Assembly (NCBI RefSeq): GCF_001750685.1
Contig: NZ_CP017269.1
Span: 5,063,416 to 5,127,415, forward strand
Direction of reading: 5' to 3'
From: Geosporobacter ferrireducens
GTDB lineage: Bacteria; Bacillota; Clostridia; Peptostreptococcales; Thermotaleaceae
Length of the DNA stretch: 64,000 bases
Shown: positions 1 to 8,375 of the stretch, piece after piece
Position numbering within the stretch: position 1 is the stretch's first letter
Layout of the letters: each line of letters opens with the position of its first letter
The notes under the pieces: generated by a model
Database searches by the model: none
What the model was told of the DNA's origin: nothing
The model's input: the letters and a program-made list of their open reading frames with translations, nothing else
Made by a program: the position numbers and the translations under genes

Positions 1-324
1 TATCAAATTTCAGAACTTAACAGCTTGCTTGAAGAAAATCAGAAAGAACTAATCAGCCTAGCCAATAAGGGAAAAGACTATGAATCCCTTGCAGATGAGA
101 TTGATGAGCTGCGTGAAAAACGTCAGACACTCCTTATTGAAGATGCATCCTTGAGTGGTGAGAATGAGAGAATCAACGAGCTGATAGAATTTGTTCGTGA
201 CAACAAATATTGTACCCTAAGATATGATGACACGCTTGTAAGGAAGATTATCCAAAACGTTACTGTGTATGAAGACCACTTTGTAATAGGCTTTAAATCT
301 GGCATTGAAATTGAAGTTGAATGA
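1..324 (+). CDS. Large serine recombinase, C-terminal end (partial)
   Basis: The reading frame is open from the first base and ends at the TGA at 322-324, so only the last 107 residues are present. They form a charged helical stretch followed by the terminal segment LVRKIIQNVTVYEDHFVIGF and KSGIEIEVE, which is typical of the tail of large serine recombinases of conjugative and mobilisable elements. Such enzymes catalyse site-specific integration and excision. The catalytic N-terminal domain lies outside the window, so activity cannot be judged. A decayed second copy of the same tail follows at 575-676. Family assignment is from recognised sequence style and is fairly sure. Confidence 0.8.
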   Translation, partial: YQISELNSLLEENQKELISLANKGKDYESLADEIDELREKRQTLLIEDASLSGENERINELIEFVRDNKYCTLRYDDTLVRKIIQNVTVYEDHFVIGFKSGIEIEVE

Positions 325-325
325 G

Positions 326-367
326 AAAAACCCGTGATTCCACTGATAAAGGAGTCATGGGTTTTTT
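326..367 (+). terminator. Intrinsic terminator after the recombinase
   Basis: AAAACCCGTGATTCC (from 327) pairs with GGAGTCATGGGTTTTTT (351-367), giving a stem followed by a T run directly after the recombinase stop codon. Confidence 0.7.
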
Positions 368-401
368 GATGGGTATGGGCGGTTGAGGCTTCTTCTCAAT
401 C

Positions 402-542
402 TCAGTGCTTGAATGTGGAGTACATCATTTTATTTTCTAAATGTTCTTCTAAAAGTTTAGTGATTAGAACAAAGGAATCAAAAGCATCTAGGCCCGAATC
501 CACTAATCTTTCAAAAACCTCATCGAAAATTTTTATTTCCAT
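402..542 (-). CDS. Small acidic hypothetical protein
   Basis: This is a 46-residue ORF starting MEIKIFDEVF. A GAAGGA-like ribosome binding site lies about 12 bases upstream of the ATG at 542. The composition is acidic and amphipathic with no cysteines or membrane segment, and no family is recognised. It lies antisense between an intact recombinase tail and a decayed one, as small accessory genes of mobile elements do. The reading frame extends upstream into the recombinase remnant, but the RBS favours the internal ATG. It could also be chance. Confidence 0.35.
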   Translation of the reverse strand: MEIKIFDEVFERLVDSGLDAFDSFVLITKLLEEHLENKMMYSTFKH

Positions 543-574
543 TAAATATCGTCCTTCTGCTATGTAATATTCAT

Positions 575-676
575 GATGAGCAGCTTGCAAGGCGGCTTGT
601 CGAGAAAGTAAGAGTCTTTGATTAGAAGCTAACTATTGAGTTTAAGTCTGGGATGGAGATTGACGTAGAAATATAA
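575..676 (+). pseudogene. Serine recombinase C-terminal remnant
   Basis: The plus-strand frame reads DEQLARRLVEKVRVFD, a TAG stop, then KLTIEFKSGMEIDVEI and a TAA at 674-676. This matches the tail of the recombinase at 1-324 (KSGIEIEVE) and is interrupted by one stop codon. It is evidently the dead end of a second serine recombinase; paired recombinase genes are common in clostridial elements. The rest of that gene is not present. Confidence 0.65.
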
Positions 677-804
677 GATATAGAGTTGGCATCCAATCAA
701 GGGAGCTATTACCCGTTTGGCGGTTTTTCCACATGAAAACCTATGGTAGGTATTAATAATCAATATGCTACTCGTTTATTTGAATAAGTTTTTTAGAAAG
801 AATT

Positions 805-883
805 CACTTGAATAATTGTTCAAGTGTCTATTGACATCTTATCGATAAGGTATTACAATATACATATGAACACTTGAACAAGT
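805..883 (+). promoter_or_regulatory. Promoter and operators of cadmium operon 1
   Basis: A sigma-A promoter is seen with TTGACA at 831-836, a 17-base spacer and TACAAT at 854-859. Inverted repeats flank it: CACTTGAA-N6-TTCAAGTG at 805-826 and ACTTGAACAAGT at 872-883, suiting binding by the ArsR-type repressor encoded next. The spacer itself contains the 12-base palindrome CTTATCGATAAG (838-849), which recurs at 53640-53651. Confidence 0.75.
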
Positions 884-912
884 ATCCAATAAGTAAAAAA
901 CGAGGTGATAAT

Positions 913-1278
913 ATGGCACGTAAAATCCAACCAGTTGAAAAATGCGACTGTGAAGTAATACATGAGGAGACTGTAAATCAAGTCCGAGAAAAAATGCCTG
1001 AAGAAGAAACTCTCTATGACTTAGCAGAAATATTTAAAGTATTTGGAGATTCAACGCGAATCAAGATACTATGGGCTCTTGATGAAGCTGAAATGTGTGT
1101 TTGTGATATTGCTGTATTACTTAACATGACACAATCAGCAATTTCCCATCAGCTGAGAGTCTTAAAGCAGGCTAACTTAGTAAAAAACAGAAAAGAAGGT
1201 AAGGTAGTATATTATTCCTTAGTTGATGAACATGTAAGACAAATATTTGACCAAGGTTTAATTCATATCAATGAGTAA
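913..1278 (+). CDS. ArsR/SmtB metal-responsive repressor (CadC-like)
   Basis: This 121-residue regulator has a winged helix-turn-helix and should repress the metal-resistance operon until Cd/Zn/Pb binds. Visible features are an N-terminal Cys pair (KCDCEVIH), the family core VFGDSTRIKILWAL, the alpha3 metal motif EMCVCD and the recognition helix QSAISHQLRVLKQA. The ELCVCD-type motif plus N-terminal cysteines is the CadC arrangement for soft metals. The start at 913 is chosen because GAGGTG lies just upstream; an in-frame ATG 13 codons earlier overlaps the operator. It is followed by the HMA and CadA genes and is very similar to the regulator at 53884-54246. Confidence 0.9.
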   Translation: MARKIQPVEKCDCEVIHEETVNQVREKMPEEETLYDLAEIFKVFGDSTRIKILWALDEAEMCVCDIAVLLNMTQSAISHQLRVLKQANLVKNRKEGKVVYYSLVDEHVRQIFDQGLIHINE

Positions 1279-1426
1279 TGAAATAAACCAGTTAAAATAG
1301 AATTGAATGTTTATTTGACTATATATGAATATATGAACATATAATTAAATATTCGAAAATTGGCAGAAAATACTCCAAGAAAAAACTTGGAATATATAAT
1401 AAATAATATTTAGGAGGATGGATGTT

Positions 1427-1648
1427 ATGAAAAAGAAATTTATATTAAAAGGATTAGATTGTGCAGATTGTGCAGCAAAAATGGAGAGAGCTATTAATAA
1501 GCTTGATGGTGTAAAGGAAGCTACAGTTAACTTTATGACTCAAAAGCTTGTTATTGAGGGCGAAGATGAGAAGATGTCTACAATTGTACAAGAGGCAGAA
1601 AAAATCGTAAGGAATATTGAACCTGATACTGTTATGAAAAAGGCATAA
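1427..1648 (+). CDS. Stand-alone HMA metal-binding protein, copy 1
   Basis: This 73-residue protein consists of one heavy-metal-associated domain (ferredoxin-like fold) with the metal site GLDCADCAAK near residues 10-19. It is expected to hand metal to the P-type ATPase encoded downstream, or to act as its detached regulatory domain. AGGAGG at 1412-1417 favours ATG 1427 over the ATG at 1418, which directly abuts the RBS. It is nearly identical to the next ORF, and both resemble the N-terminal domain fused to the second CadA at 54269. The DCxxC motif with following Glu-rich residues suits Zn/Cd rather than Cu, by inference. Confidence 0.85.
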   Translation: MKKKFILKGLDCADCAAKMERAINKLDGVKEATVNFMTQKLVIEGEDEKMSTIVQEAEKIVRNIEPDTVMKKA

Positions 1649-1819
1649 ATGACTTTTAAACTAAAGATTAACTTTATATAAATCTAAATTTAAAAAAATA
1701 TAATTAAAACTATATTTTTTAATAATCAAGATGAATATATATTCAAGTGTTCATGTTGAAGATAAATAGTCTAAGAATATTTAATGATAATACACAAATA
1801 ATATAGGAGGATGAGTGTT
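1649..1819 (+). promoter_or_regulatory. Spacer between HMA copies with operator-like sequence
   Basis: This A+T-rich spacer repeats the RBS context of copy 1 (TAGGAGGATG). It contains TTCAAGTGTTCATG near 1743-1756, which resembles half-sites of the operators at 805-883. A TATATGAATATATGAACA stretch precedes copy 1 at about 1320. A local promoter or repressor contact is possible but unproven. Confidence 0.35.
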
Positions 1820-2041
1820 ATGAAAAAGAAATTTATATTAGAAGGATTAGATTGTGCAGATTGTGCAGCAAAAATTGAACATGCAGTAAATAAGCTTGAT
1901 GGTGTGAAGGAAGCAACAGTTAACTTTATGACTCAAAAGCTTGTTATTGAGGGTGAAGATGAGAAGATGCCTACAATTATGCAAGAGGCAGAAAAAATCG
2001 TAAAGAAAATTGAACCTGGCACTGTTATGAAAAAAGCTTAA
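1820..2041 (+). CDS. Stand-alone HMA metal-binding protein, copy 2
   Basis: This 73-residue HMA domain protein has GLDCADCAAK as its metal site. It differs from copy 1 by only a handful of residues (for example MERAINKL versus IEHAVNKL), so the pair arose by a recent tandem duplication that included the upstream RBS region. The start at 1820 has AGGAGG nine bases upstream. Its stop codon is about 13 bases before the ATG of the ATPase, so it is co-transcribed and probably supplies the metal-binding domain that the ATPase lacks. Confidence 0.85.
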   Translation: MKKKFILEGLDCADCAAKIEHAVNKLDGVKEATVNFMTQKLVIEGEDEKMPTIMQEAEKIVKKIEPGTVMKKA

Positions 2042-2054
2042 AGGGAGTGTGAAA

Positions 2055-3899
2055 ATGAATAAACGTCTTTGGAGAATAATCATTGGTGCAATATTATTTA
2101 TTGTGGCCATAGTAATTGATGTAAATATTGAATGGTTAAATATTGCTTTATATCTAATCAGCTACATAATTGTAGGTGGAGATATAGTTATGAAAGCAGT
2201 TAAAAATATTTTTAGAGGTAAAGTTTTTGACGAAAACTTTTTAATGTCTATTGCTACGATTGGTGCAATGTTAATCGGTGAGTATCCAGAAGGTATTGCA
2301 GTTATGCTGTTTTATCAAGTTGGTGAACTATTTCAAAGTTACGCAGTTGATAAGTCAAGAAGATCAATTGCCGAGGCTATGGATATACGGCCAGATTATG
2401 CCAATGTTAAAAAGAACGATGAAGTTATAAAAGTTGACCCTGATGAAGTACAAATAGGTGATATAATTGTAATTAAACCAGGAGAAAGAGTTCCTCTTGA
2501 TGGTAAAGTAATTGAGGGAAATTCAACGGTTGATACATCAGCACTTACAGGTGAGTCTGTTCCGCGTGAGGTAGAAGTAGGGCATGAAATTCTAAGTGGA
2601 TGCATCAACATTAATGGAGTTATTACTGCAGAAGTTACAAAGGAATATGGAGAATCTACTGTAAGTAAGATTCTTGATTTAGTTGAAAATGCAAGTAGTA
2701 AAAAATCTCAGTCAGAACAATTCATTACGAAATTTGCAAGATATTATACTCCAATTGTTGTAATTATTGCAGTTTTCCTTGCTACTATTCCGCCTCTTGT
2801 TATAGATGGGGCAACCTTTAGCGACTGGATATACAGAGCATTAACATTCCTAGTAGTTTCTTGTCCATGTGCTCTTGTAGTCTCTATTCCTTTAAGTTTC
2901 TTCGGTGGAATAGGTGGAGCATCTAGAAAAGGTATTTTAGTCAAAGGTAGTAATTATTTAGAGGCATTAGCAGAAGCTGAAATAATCGTATTTGACAAAA
3001 CGGGAACACTTACAAAGGGTGTATTTAATGTACAGGAAATTCATCCAGAAGGAATTACTAAGGAAGAGTTATTAGAGTTAACTTCATATGCAGAAAGTTA
3101 CTCAAACCATCCAATTTCTAATTCCTTAAAACAAGCATATGGCAAGGAAATTGACAATGGACGCATTTCGGATGTAGAAGAGATTTCAGGTCATGGCGTT
3201 ATTGCAGCGGTTGATGGGAAAAAGGTTGCAGCAGGAAATATAAAACTTATGAAAAAGTTAAATATACCTTGCTATGAAGGTGAAGCTGTTGGAACTGTTG
3301 TACACGTAGGAATTGATGACAAGTATGCAGGTTACATCGTTATTGCAGATGAAGTTAAAGAAGATTCAGCTCGGGCAATTAAGGAACTTAAGGAAGCTAA
3401 AATTAAGCAAACTGTTATGCTAACAGGTGATACAAAAAATGTTGCATCAAAGGTTGCCAAGCAGCTTGGATTAGATAAGGTATACTCCGAGTTACTACCA
3501 GGAGATAAGGTTGAAAAGGTAGAGGAATTATTAGCACAGAAATCTGCAAAGGGTAAGCTTGCCTTTGTAGGTGACGGAATCAATGATGCTCCTGTTTTAG
3601 CCCGTGCAGATATTGGTATAGCAATGGGTGGTTTAGGTTCTGATGCCGCAATTGAAGCTGCGGATGTTGTAATTATGACCGACGAACCTTCAAAAATTGC
3701 CACAGCAATAAAAGTTTCTAAGAAAACATTAAGAATTGCTCGTCAAAACACAGTATTTTCAATTGGAATAAAAATAATTGTTCTTATTTTGAGTGCTTTT
3801 GGAATAGCTACTATGTGGGCAGCTATATTTGCAGATGTAGGTGTAACTATTATCGCAGTATTAAATGCTTTTAGGGCACTTAATGTTAAAAATCTGTAG
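2055..3899 (+). CDS. cadA: Cd/Zn/Pb-exporting P1B-type ATPase without HMA domain
   Basis: This 614-residue membrane pump is expected to use ATP to expel Cd2+, Zn2+ or Pb2+. Motifs in order are the actuator TGES, the transmembrane metal site SCPCALVVS (about residues 269-277), the phosphorylation site DKTGTLTKG (Asp about 314), the SNHPIS nucleotide-site HP motif, the hinge GDGINDAP, and a final membrane segment with ADVGV, the acidic residue used by Zn/Cd pumps. Unlike usual CadA (700 or more residues), the N-terminal HMA domain is absent and encoded by the two preceding genes. The start at 2055 fits AGGGAG at 2042-2047; a GTG at 2049 is too close to the RBS. Confidence 0.93.
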   Translation: MNKRLWRIIIGAILFIVAIVIDVNIEWLNIALYLISYIIVGGDIVMKAVKNIFRGKVFDENFLMSIATIGAMLIGEYPEGIAVMLFYQVGELFQSYAVDKSRRSIAEAMDIRPDYANVKKNDEVIKVDPDEVQIGDIIVIKPGERVPLDGKVIEGNSTVDTSALTGESVPREVEVGHEILSGCININGVITAEVTKEYGESTVSKILDLVENASSKKSQSEQFITKFARYYTPIVVIIAVFLATIPPLVIDGATFSDWIYRALTFLVVSCPCALVVSIPLSFFGGIGGASRKGILVKGSNYLEALAEAEIIVFDKTGTLTKGVFNVQEIHPEGITKEELLELTSYAESYSNHPISNSLKQAYGKEIDNGRISDVEEISGHGVIAAVDGKKVAAGNIKLMKKLNIPCYEGEAVGTVVHVGIDDKYAGYIVIADEVKEDSARAIKELKEAKIKQTVMLTGDTKNVASKVAKQLGLDKVYSELLPGDKVEKVEELLAQKSAKGKLAFVGDGINDAPVLARADIGIAMGGLGSDAAIEAADVVIMTDEPSKIATAIKVSKKTLRIARQNTVFSIGIKIIVLILSAFGIATMWAAIFADVGVTIIAVLNAFRALNVKNL

Positions 3900-4019
3900 C
3901 ATTACGAAAATATAATTTTTTATCGCCGATTGGGAGTAGAATTTATCTTAATCGGCGAATTTTAATAGCAAGTAGAGTATATTGTCTTTAACGAGAAGCA
4001 AAAACGAGGAGGTTATATA

Positions 4020-4499
<480 letters not shown>

Positions 4500-4541
4500 T
4501 TTCAACTGAATGTTAAAAATCTATAGTATAAGGAGAAAATT

Positions 4542-5144
4542 ATGCAAACACTTATTTCAGCGTTACTTGTATTCATTTCTACATCGATTGACTATTTAGT
4601 TGTTTTAATAATTCTTTTTGCCAACCAAGGAACCCGAGGGATAAAATCTATTTATATCGGGCAATATTTAGGGACTGGTATATTAGTCGGGGTAAGCCTC
4701 ATTGCTGCCTATTTCCTCAATTATATTCCTCAGGATTGGATGATTGGGTTTCTAGGTTTGATTCCTTTGGGTTTGGGGATTCGTTCGATATTTGTTGATG
4801 AGGATGTGGATGAAGATTCCATTGGAAATCAAATTAAAAACAATCAATCCCAAATTTTTGCTATTACAGGTCTGACTTTAGCTATGGGAGGAGATAATCT
4901 TGGGATTTATATTCCATATTTTACAGGAATGAATGTTGGTCAGATTGTTATAGTTCTTGCAGTCTTTATTATTGGCATATTCCTTCTATGCCAGTTAGCT
5001 AAAAGATTTGCTACTATCCCAATGATTGGTGGAATTATCGAACGCTATGGGCGTATTATTGTGCCCGTTATCTTTATCGGGTTAGGAATTTATATTCTTG
5101 TCGAAAATGGCACAATTAACTACCTGATTTCTTTTTATAATTGA
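4542..5144 (+). CDS. cadD: CadD-family cadmium resistance transporter
   Basis: This 200-residue protein has about five hydrophobic segments and is assigned to the CadD family in the LysE-type exporter group. Visible family features are the first helix with STSIDYLVVLIILF, a cytosolic acidic loop (FVDEDVDEDS) and LTLAMGGDNLGIYIPYF. CadD proteins export or sequester Cd2+ at the membrane. AAGGAG precedes the ATG, and the gene is about 40 bases after the metallochaperone, closing the operon. No strong terminator follows; only a weak AAAACCGA/TCGGT pairing is seen near 5185-5225. Confidence 0.88.
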   Translation: MQTLISALLVFISTSIDYLVVLIILFANQGTRGIKSIYIGQYLGTGILVGVSLIAAYFLNYIPQDWMIGFLGLIPLGLGIRSIFVDEDVDEDSIGNQIKNNQSQIFAITGLTLAMGGDNLGIYIPYFTGMNVGQIVIVLAVFIIGIFLLCQLAKRFATIPMIGGIIERYGRIIVPVIFIGLGIYILVENGTINYLISFYN

Positions 5145-5640
5145 CTATATTCTTGATAAGTTCTTATAGTTAGTGTAAGTTTGAAAACCGAGATGCGCCA
5201 CATTTCTTTTCGGTGAATTAGGTTTTTACAATAAACTCACACGAAAGTCTATAGTTGATTTGTTCCCACATACGTACACCCTTAGTCGATATGTTCCCTC
5301 GGAGAGAATTTCAGTCTAAAAAATACAGGCTGCTAATTCTTGACAGCTATCCCCTCCTCTCAAAACATGTGGAGTGTGTGGTGTTGATAGAGAGGAAGTA
5401 AGCTGATATCAAATCCTTTAAAGGATTTTAAGTGAAAATTGAAGTGTGTTTTACTTTTATAATTAAAGGTATTGAAAAGATAAACTTGTCTCATTGTCTA
5501 TTTTCATTCTAAACAGATGCCCATTAGATCTCTTAGAGTTTCCCATGGAAAACTTAGTCACTTACTAATAATAGATGAATAATATATATCTAACACCAAA
5601 TAGTTCCATATTAATGAGTGACCAAAAGGAGTTAAAAACT
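5145..5640 (+). other. Intergenic region with RumA-like tail scar
   Basis: There is no full gene here. At about 5355-5402 the frame reads KHVECVVLIERK and stop, which resembles the last residues of RlmD/RumA-type rRNA uracil methyltransferases. Downstream sequence (GCTGATATCAAATCCTTT, then TGAAGTGTGTTTTA) matches tails at 13620, 46760 and 50830. Here the terminator part of the repeat is lost. Confidence 0.5.
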
Positions 5641-6621
5641 ATGCATGTATTATTATCTGTTAAGGAAAAGTATAAATTCCAATTGATTAGCATTCCAGGC
5701 GTGGTTTCCGTGGGGATAGGTTATAAGTCTGTGAATAAAAAATATACCAACCAACTGGCTATAGTGGTGGGCGTTGAAAAAAAATTAACTAGGCCTGAGG
5801 TTGATCAGGAGGAAATGATTCCTGATTACCTGGATAATATTCCTACCGATGTGGTTGAGATAGGTAAAATAATTTTAGGAAACGCAAATAAGAGGGTCAT
5901 CGAGGAACAGTCTCCTGGCGCGGAAGTAACCGATATTCGTAAATCAAAAGTCCGTCCGGCCCCTCCGGGAGTAAGCATTAGCCACTTCCGAGTGGGCTCC
6001 GGAACATTTGGAGCTGTTGTGAAGGGCTTTTTTCCCGGTGGTATAGCCATTTTAAGCAACAATCATGTGATTGCCAATAACACCAATGGATTGGATACCC
6101 GCGCCGCTATTGGTGATATTATTTTACAACCAGGATGGCTTTACGGCGGTAGAGATAATGAAGTAATCGCTAGGCTGGCAGCGTTTTCGCCAATTTTATG
6201 GATTCCTTTAGAAAAATATGGGCCTGGAGTTCCCATAAACCTGATAGATGCGGCTTTGGCCATCCCTTTAAAGCCCTTTCTCGTTACAGAGATGATATTA
6301 GGCCTGGGCCCAGTTCTGGGTGTAACAGATGCTGTTATAGGAATGCGTGTTTTTAAAAGTGGGGCGTCAACCGGAGTTACTGAAGGCTATATAAGTCAGA
6401 TACACGCTTTTCTAGTAGTAAGATCCCGTCTAGACGAAACTAGAACAGCTTTGTTTGATGATCAGATTATCACCGAAAGGATTAGCTGTCCCGGTGACAG
6501 TGGTTCTCTTGTGTTGGACAGCTTTGGAAGAGCGGTGGGATTGCTTTTTGCCGCCAGTGAGACCCAAAGTTTTTTTAATCCCATTAAATATGTCTTAAAG
6601 ACATTTAATGCAGGATTTTAA
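5641..6621 (+). CDS. Trypsin-like serine protease (S1-type fold)
   Basis: This 326-residue protein has an intact catalytic triad pattern: His in LSNNHVI (about 142), Asp in LIDAALA (about 203) and Ser in CPGDSGS (about 287). The roughly 130-residue N-terminal part (KYKFQLISIPGVVSVGIGYK) is typical of a group of uncharacterised Firmicute S1 proteases. No signal peptide or transmembrane anchor is seen, so it is probably cytosolic, or spore-associated. AAAGGAG followed by nine bases supports ATG 5641 over an upstream in-frame ATG at 5575 that lacks an RBS. It is monocistronic, with a strong hairpin 40 bases after the stop. Confidence 0.85.
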   Translation: MHVLLSVKEKYKFQLISIPGVVSVGIGYKSVNKKYTNQLAIVVGVEKKLTRPEVDQEEMIPDYLDNIPTDVVEIGKIILGNANKRVIEEQSPGAEVTDIRKSKVRPAPPGVSISHFRVGSGTFGAVVKGFFPGGIAILSNNHVIANNTNGLDTRAAIGDIILQPGWLYGGRDNEVIARLAAFSPILWIPLEKYGPGVPINLIDAALAIPLKPFLVTEMILGLGPVLGVTDAVIGMRVFKSGASTGVTEGYISQIHAFLVVRSRLDETRTALFDDQIITERISCPGDSGSLVLDSFGRAVGLLFAASETQSFFNPIKYVLKTFNAGF

Positions 6622-6660
6622 GTACATGGACCAATATATACGAACTGTATGTAAGGTGGT

Positions 6661-6687
6661 GTAGAAGGGGGGTGAATCCCCTTCTAC
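6661..6687 (+). terminator. Terminator of the protease gene
   Basis: A perfect 10-base stem GTAGAAGGGG/CCCCTTCTAC is followed by TATTCTT. The rest of the interval to 6972 shows nothing gene-like. Confidence 0.7.
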
Positions 6688-6972
6688 TATTCTTCAAACG
6701 AATTAAGTCTATTATCTGCAAAAGGGGCATCGTTAAATTCATTTAGTACCCAGTCATTAGTATACATATGACTCCTCCATAAATATCTCTACTCTATATT
6801 TAGTCATTTTTATACTATTATATTTAGTTATCAAAGTTCAAAGTGAAACGGTAACAGTGATGTGCAATAAGTAAAATTAGTCGTGCTTGGGTTCATACAA
6901 GAAGATTTGATTTTAAAGCTCAAGGAATATGACGCGGAGTTGAGAATAACAAACATAAGGGGAGGGGCTTTA

Positions 6973-7932
6973 ATGATATTTCTGATTGCTGTAATATTGC
7001 TAGTTTTCTTAAGTGCAATATATCACTTGTTTATGCTAAAGGTTGAGGCCAAGAAATATAAGCCCGCAGGGAAATTATTTGAGATTGATGGGCATAAAAT
7101 GCATATTACCGGTAATGGTGAGGGAACACCGGTGGTTATCATGACTTGTGGCAGTGGAGCGCCTTCTGCATATACTGAGTACTGTAATATTGAACCCCAG
7201 CTTTCAAAAATAACACGGACATGCATATATGAAAGGCCCGGTTACGGATGGAGTGAGCCTGCTTCAACTCCAAGACATACTGAGCAAATTGTGGAGGATC
7301 TCCATAGACTTCTTGAAAAAGCTCAAGAAAAACCACCTTATATATTAGTAGCTCATTCATTAGGTGCTATGGAGGCTATACTATATACACACAAATATCC
7401 GGAGGAAGTAGCTGGTATCGTAATCATTGATGGTACAAGTCCATATAAACACATAAACTATCCGGAAAGCTCAATTCCTATAGTATTCTTGTATTTGCTG
7501 AGAGTTATTAATAATTTAGGACTTATTAGAATTGTATCGGAATTAAAACTAATCCCTTTACTAAATAGGAGATTAAGTGCTATGCCTAAAGACATAGGAC
7601 CAGTTGAAAAAGCAATGATATATAGAAATATTTCTAATAAAATGATCATTAAGGAAGGAGACTCATTAAAAGAAGTTGCAGAAAAAATGTATAAAGTATT
7701 GAGTCTTAATGATATACCTTTGATTTTACTTGCATCAGACCATTCTATGAAAAACCTCCCAGGATGGGAAAAATCACAGAATAACTTGTTAGAATTATCA
7801 AGACATAGTAAATTGGAGATAATTAACGGCTCTAATCATATTTCGATCCTACAAGAACACAGTACAAAAATTGTCAAAGAGATTGAACTGATAATTAATA
7901 CAATAAGACAAGAGCATAAATCGATGATTTGA
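6973..7932 (+). CDS. Membrane-anchored alpha/beta hydrolase
   Basis: This 319-residue protein has an N-terminal hydrophobic anchor (MIFLIAVILLVFLSAIYHLF) followed by an alpha/beta hydrolase fold. Seen are a DGHKMHITGNGEGTPVVI opening, YERPGYGWS, the nucleophile elbow VAHSLGAME (Ser about 129), an acidic candidate in LASDHS and the terminal His in GSNHISI. The substrate is unknown; relatives include esterases, haloperoxidase-like and acyl hydrolases. The GGGAGGGG sequence at 6959-6967 supports ATG 6973; an upstream in-frame TTG at 6883 has no RBS. Confidence 0.85.
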   Translation: MIFLIAVILLVFLSAIYHLFMLKVEAKKYKPAGKLFEIDGHKMHITGNGEGTPVVIMTCGSGAPSAYTEYCNIEPQLSKITRTCIYERPGYGWSEPASTPRHTEQIVEDLHRLLEKAQEKPPYILVAHSLGAMEAILYTHKYPEEVAGIVIIDGTSPYKHINYPESSIPIVFLYLLRVINNLGLIRIVSELKLIPLLNRRLSAMPKDIGPVEKAMIYRNISNKMIIKEGDSLKEVAEKMYKVLSLNDIPLILLASDHSMKNLPGWEKSQNNLLELSRHSKLEIINGSNHISILQEHSTKIVKEIELIINTIRQEHKSMI

Positions 7933-8046
7933 GGTTCTAGTAGTAATGAATCTAAGATGGCTTAAGATGATTAATAATAGTTGGGGTGTAGAGGAAAGGC
8001 TTGCCACAGTGTTTGTGGTATTAAAAATATGGTAATATTGTCCTTA

Positions 8047-8106
8047 CCAGGTCACGTGGAGACGGTAGTATTGATGACGAAATGTGGTTTAGACGAGAAA
8101 AAGTAG
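8047..8106 (+). pseudogene. RumA-like C-terminal remnant
   Basis: The plus frame reads PGHVETVVLMTKCGLDEKK and stop. HVETVVLM is the characteristic ending of RlmD/RumA-type 23S rRNA uracil-C5 methyltransferases. Only this tail is present. It is one of several such scars in the window (5355, 13530, 46730) and may mark the junction of a lost integrated element. Confidence 0.5.
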
Positions 8107-8235
8107 AGATTTACTACAAAATACTGTGGTTTGAGGCCGATTTTGAGGCGAAATATGGGCTCGAAAATGACGTTTTTTGACCCCGAAAAAAGAGTGAAAA
8201 TATAGGTGACATCGGTTGAAACAAGAAAGCGGCAT

Positions 8236-8288
8236 AAAAAAAGAGGCTAAGTTTGGTTAATAACACGACGACTTAACTTAGCCTCTTT
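8236..8288 (-). terminator. Terminator downstream of the MATE operon
   Basis: AAAAAAAGAGGCTAAGTTT (8236-8253) pairs with AACTTAGCCTCTTT (8275-8288). On the minus strand the stem ends in a T run, so it would terminate the methyltransferase-MATE transcript. Confidence 0.75.
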
Positions 8289-8375
8289 CTGAATATATGA
8301 GGATATTCTATTGTAGCATAAATAATATTAGATTAGAACTTGATACCGAAATTACATACTGAGGAAGGTTACTAC

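Noticed and set aside
1427..2041. Tandem HMA genes as a pure assembly artefact
   Set aside because: The copies differ at several residues and in the spacer sequence, so they are real diverged duplicates.
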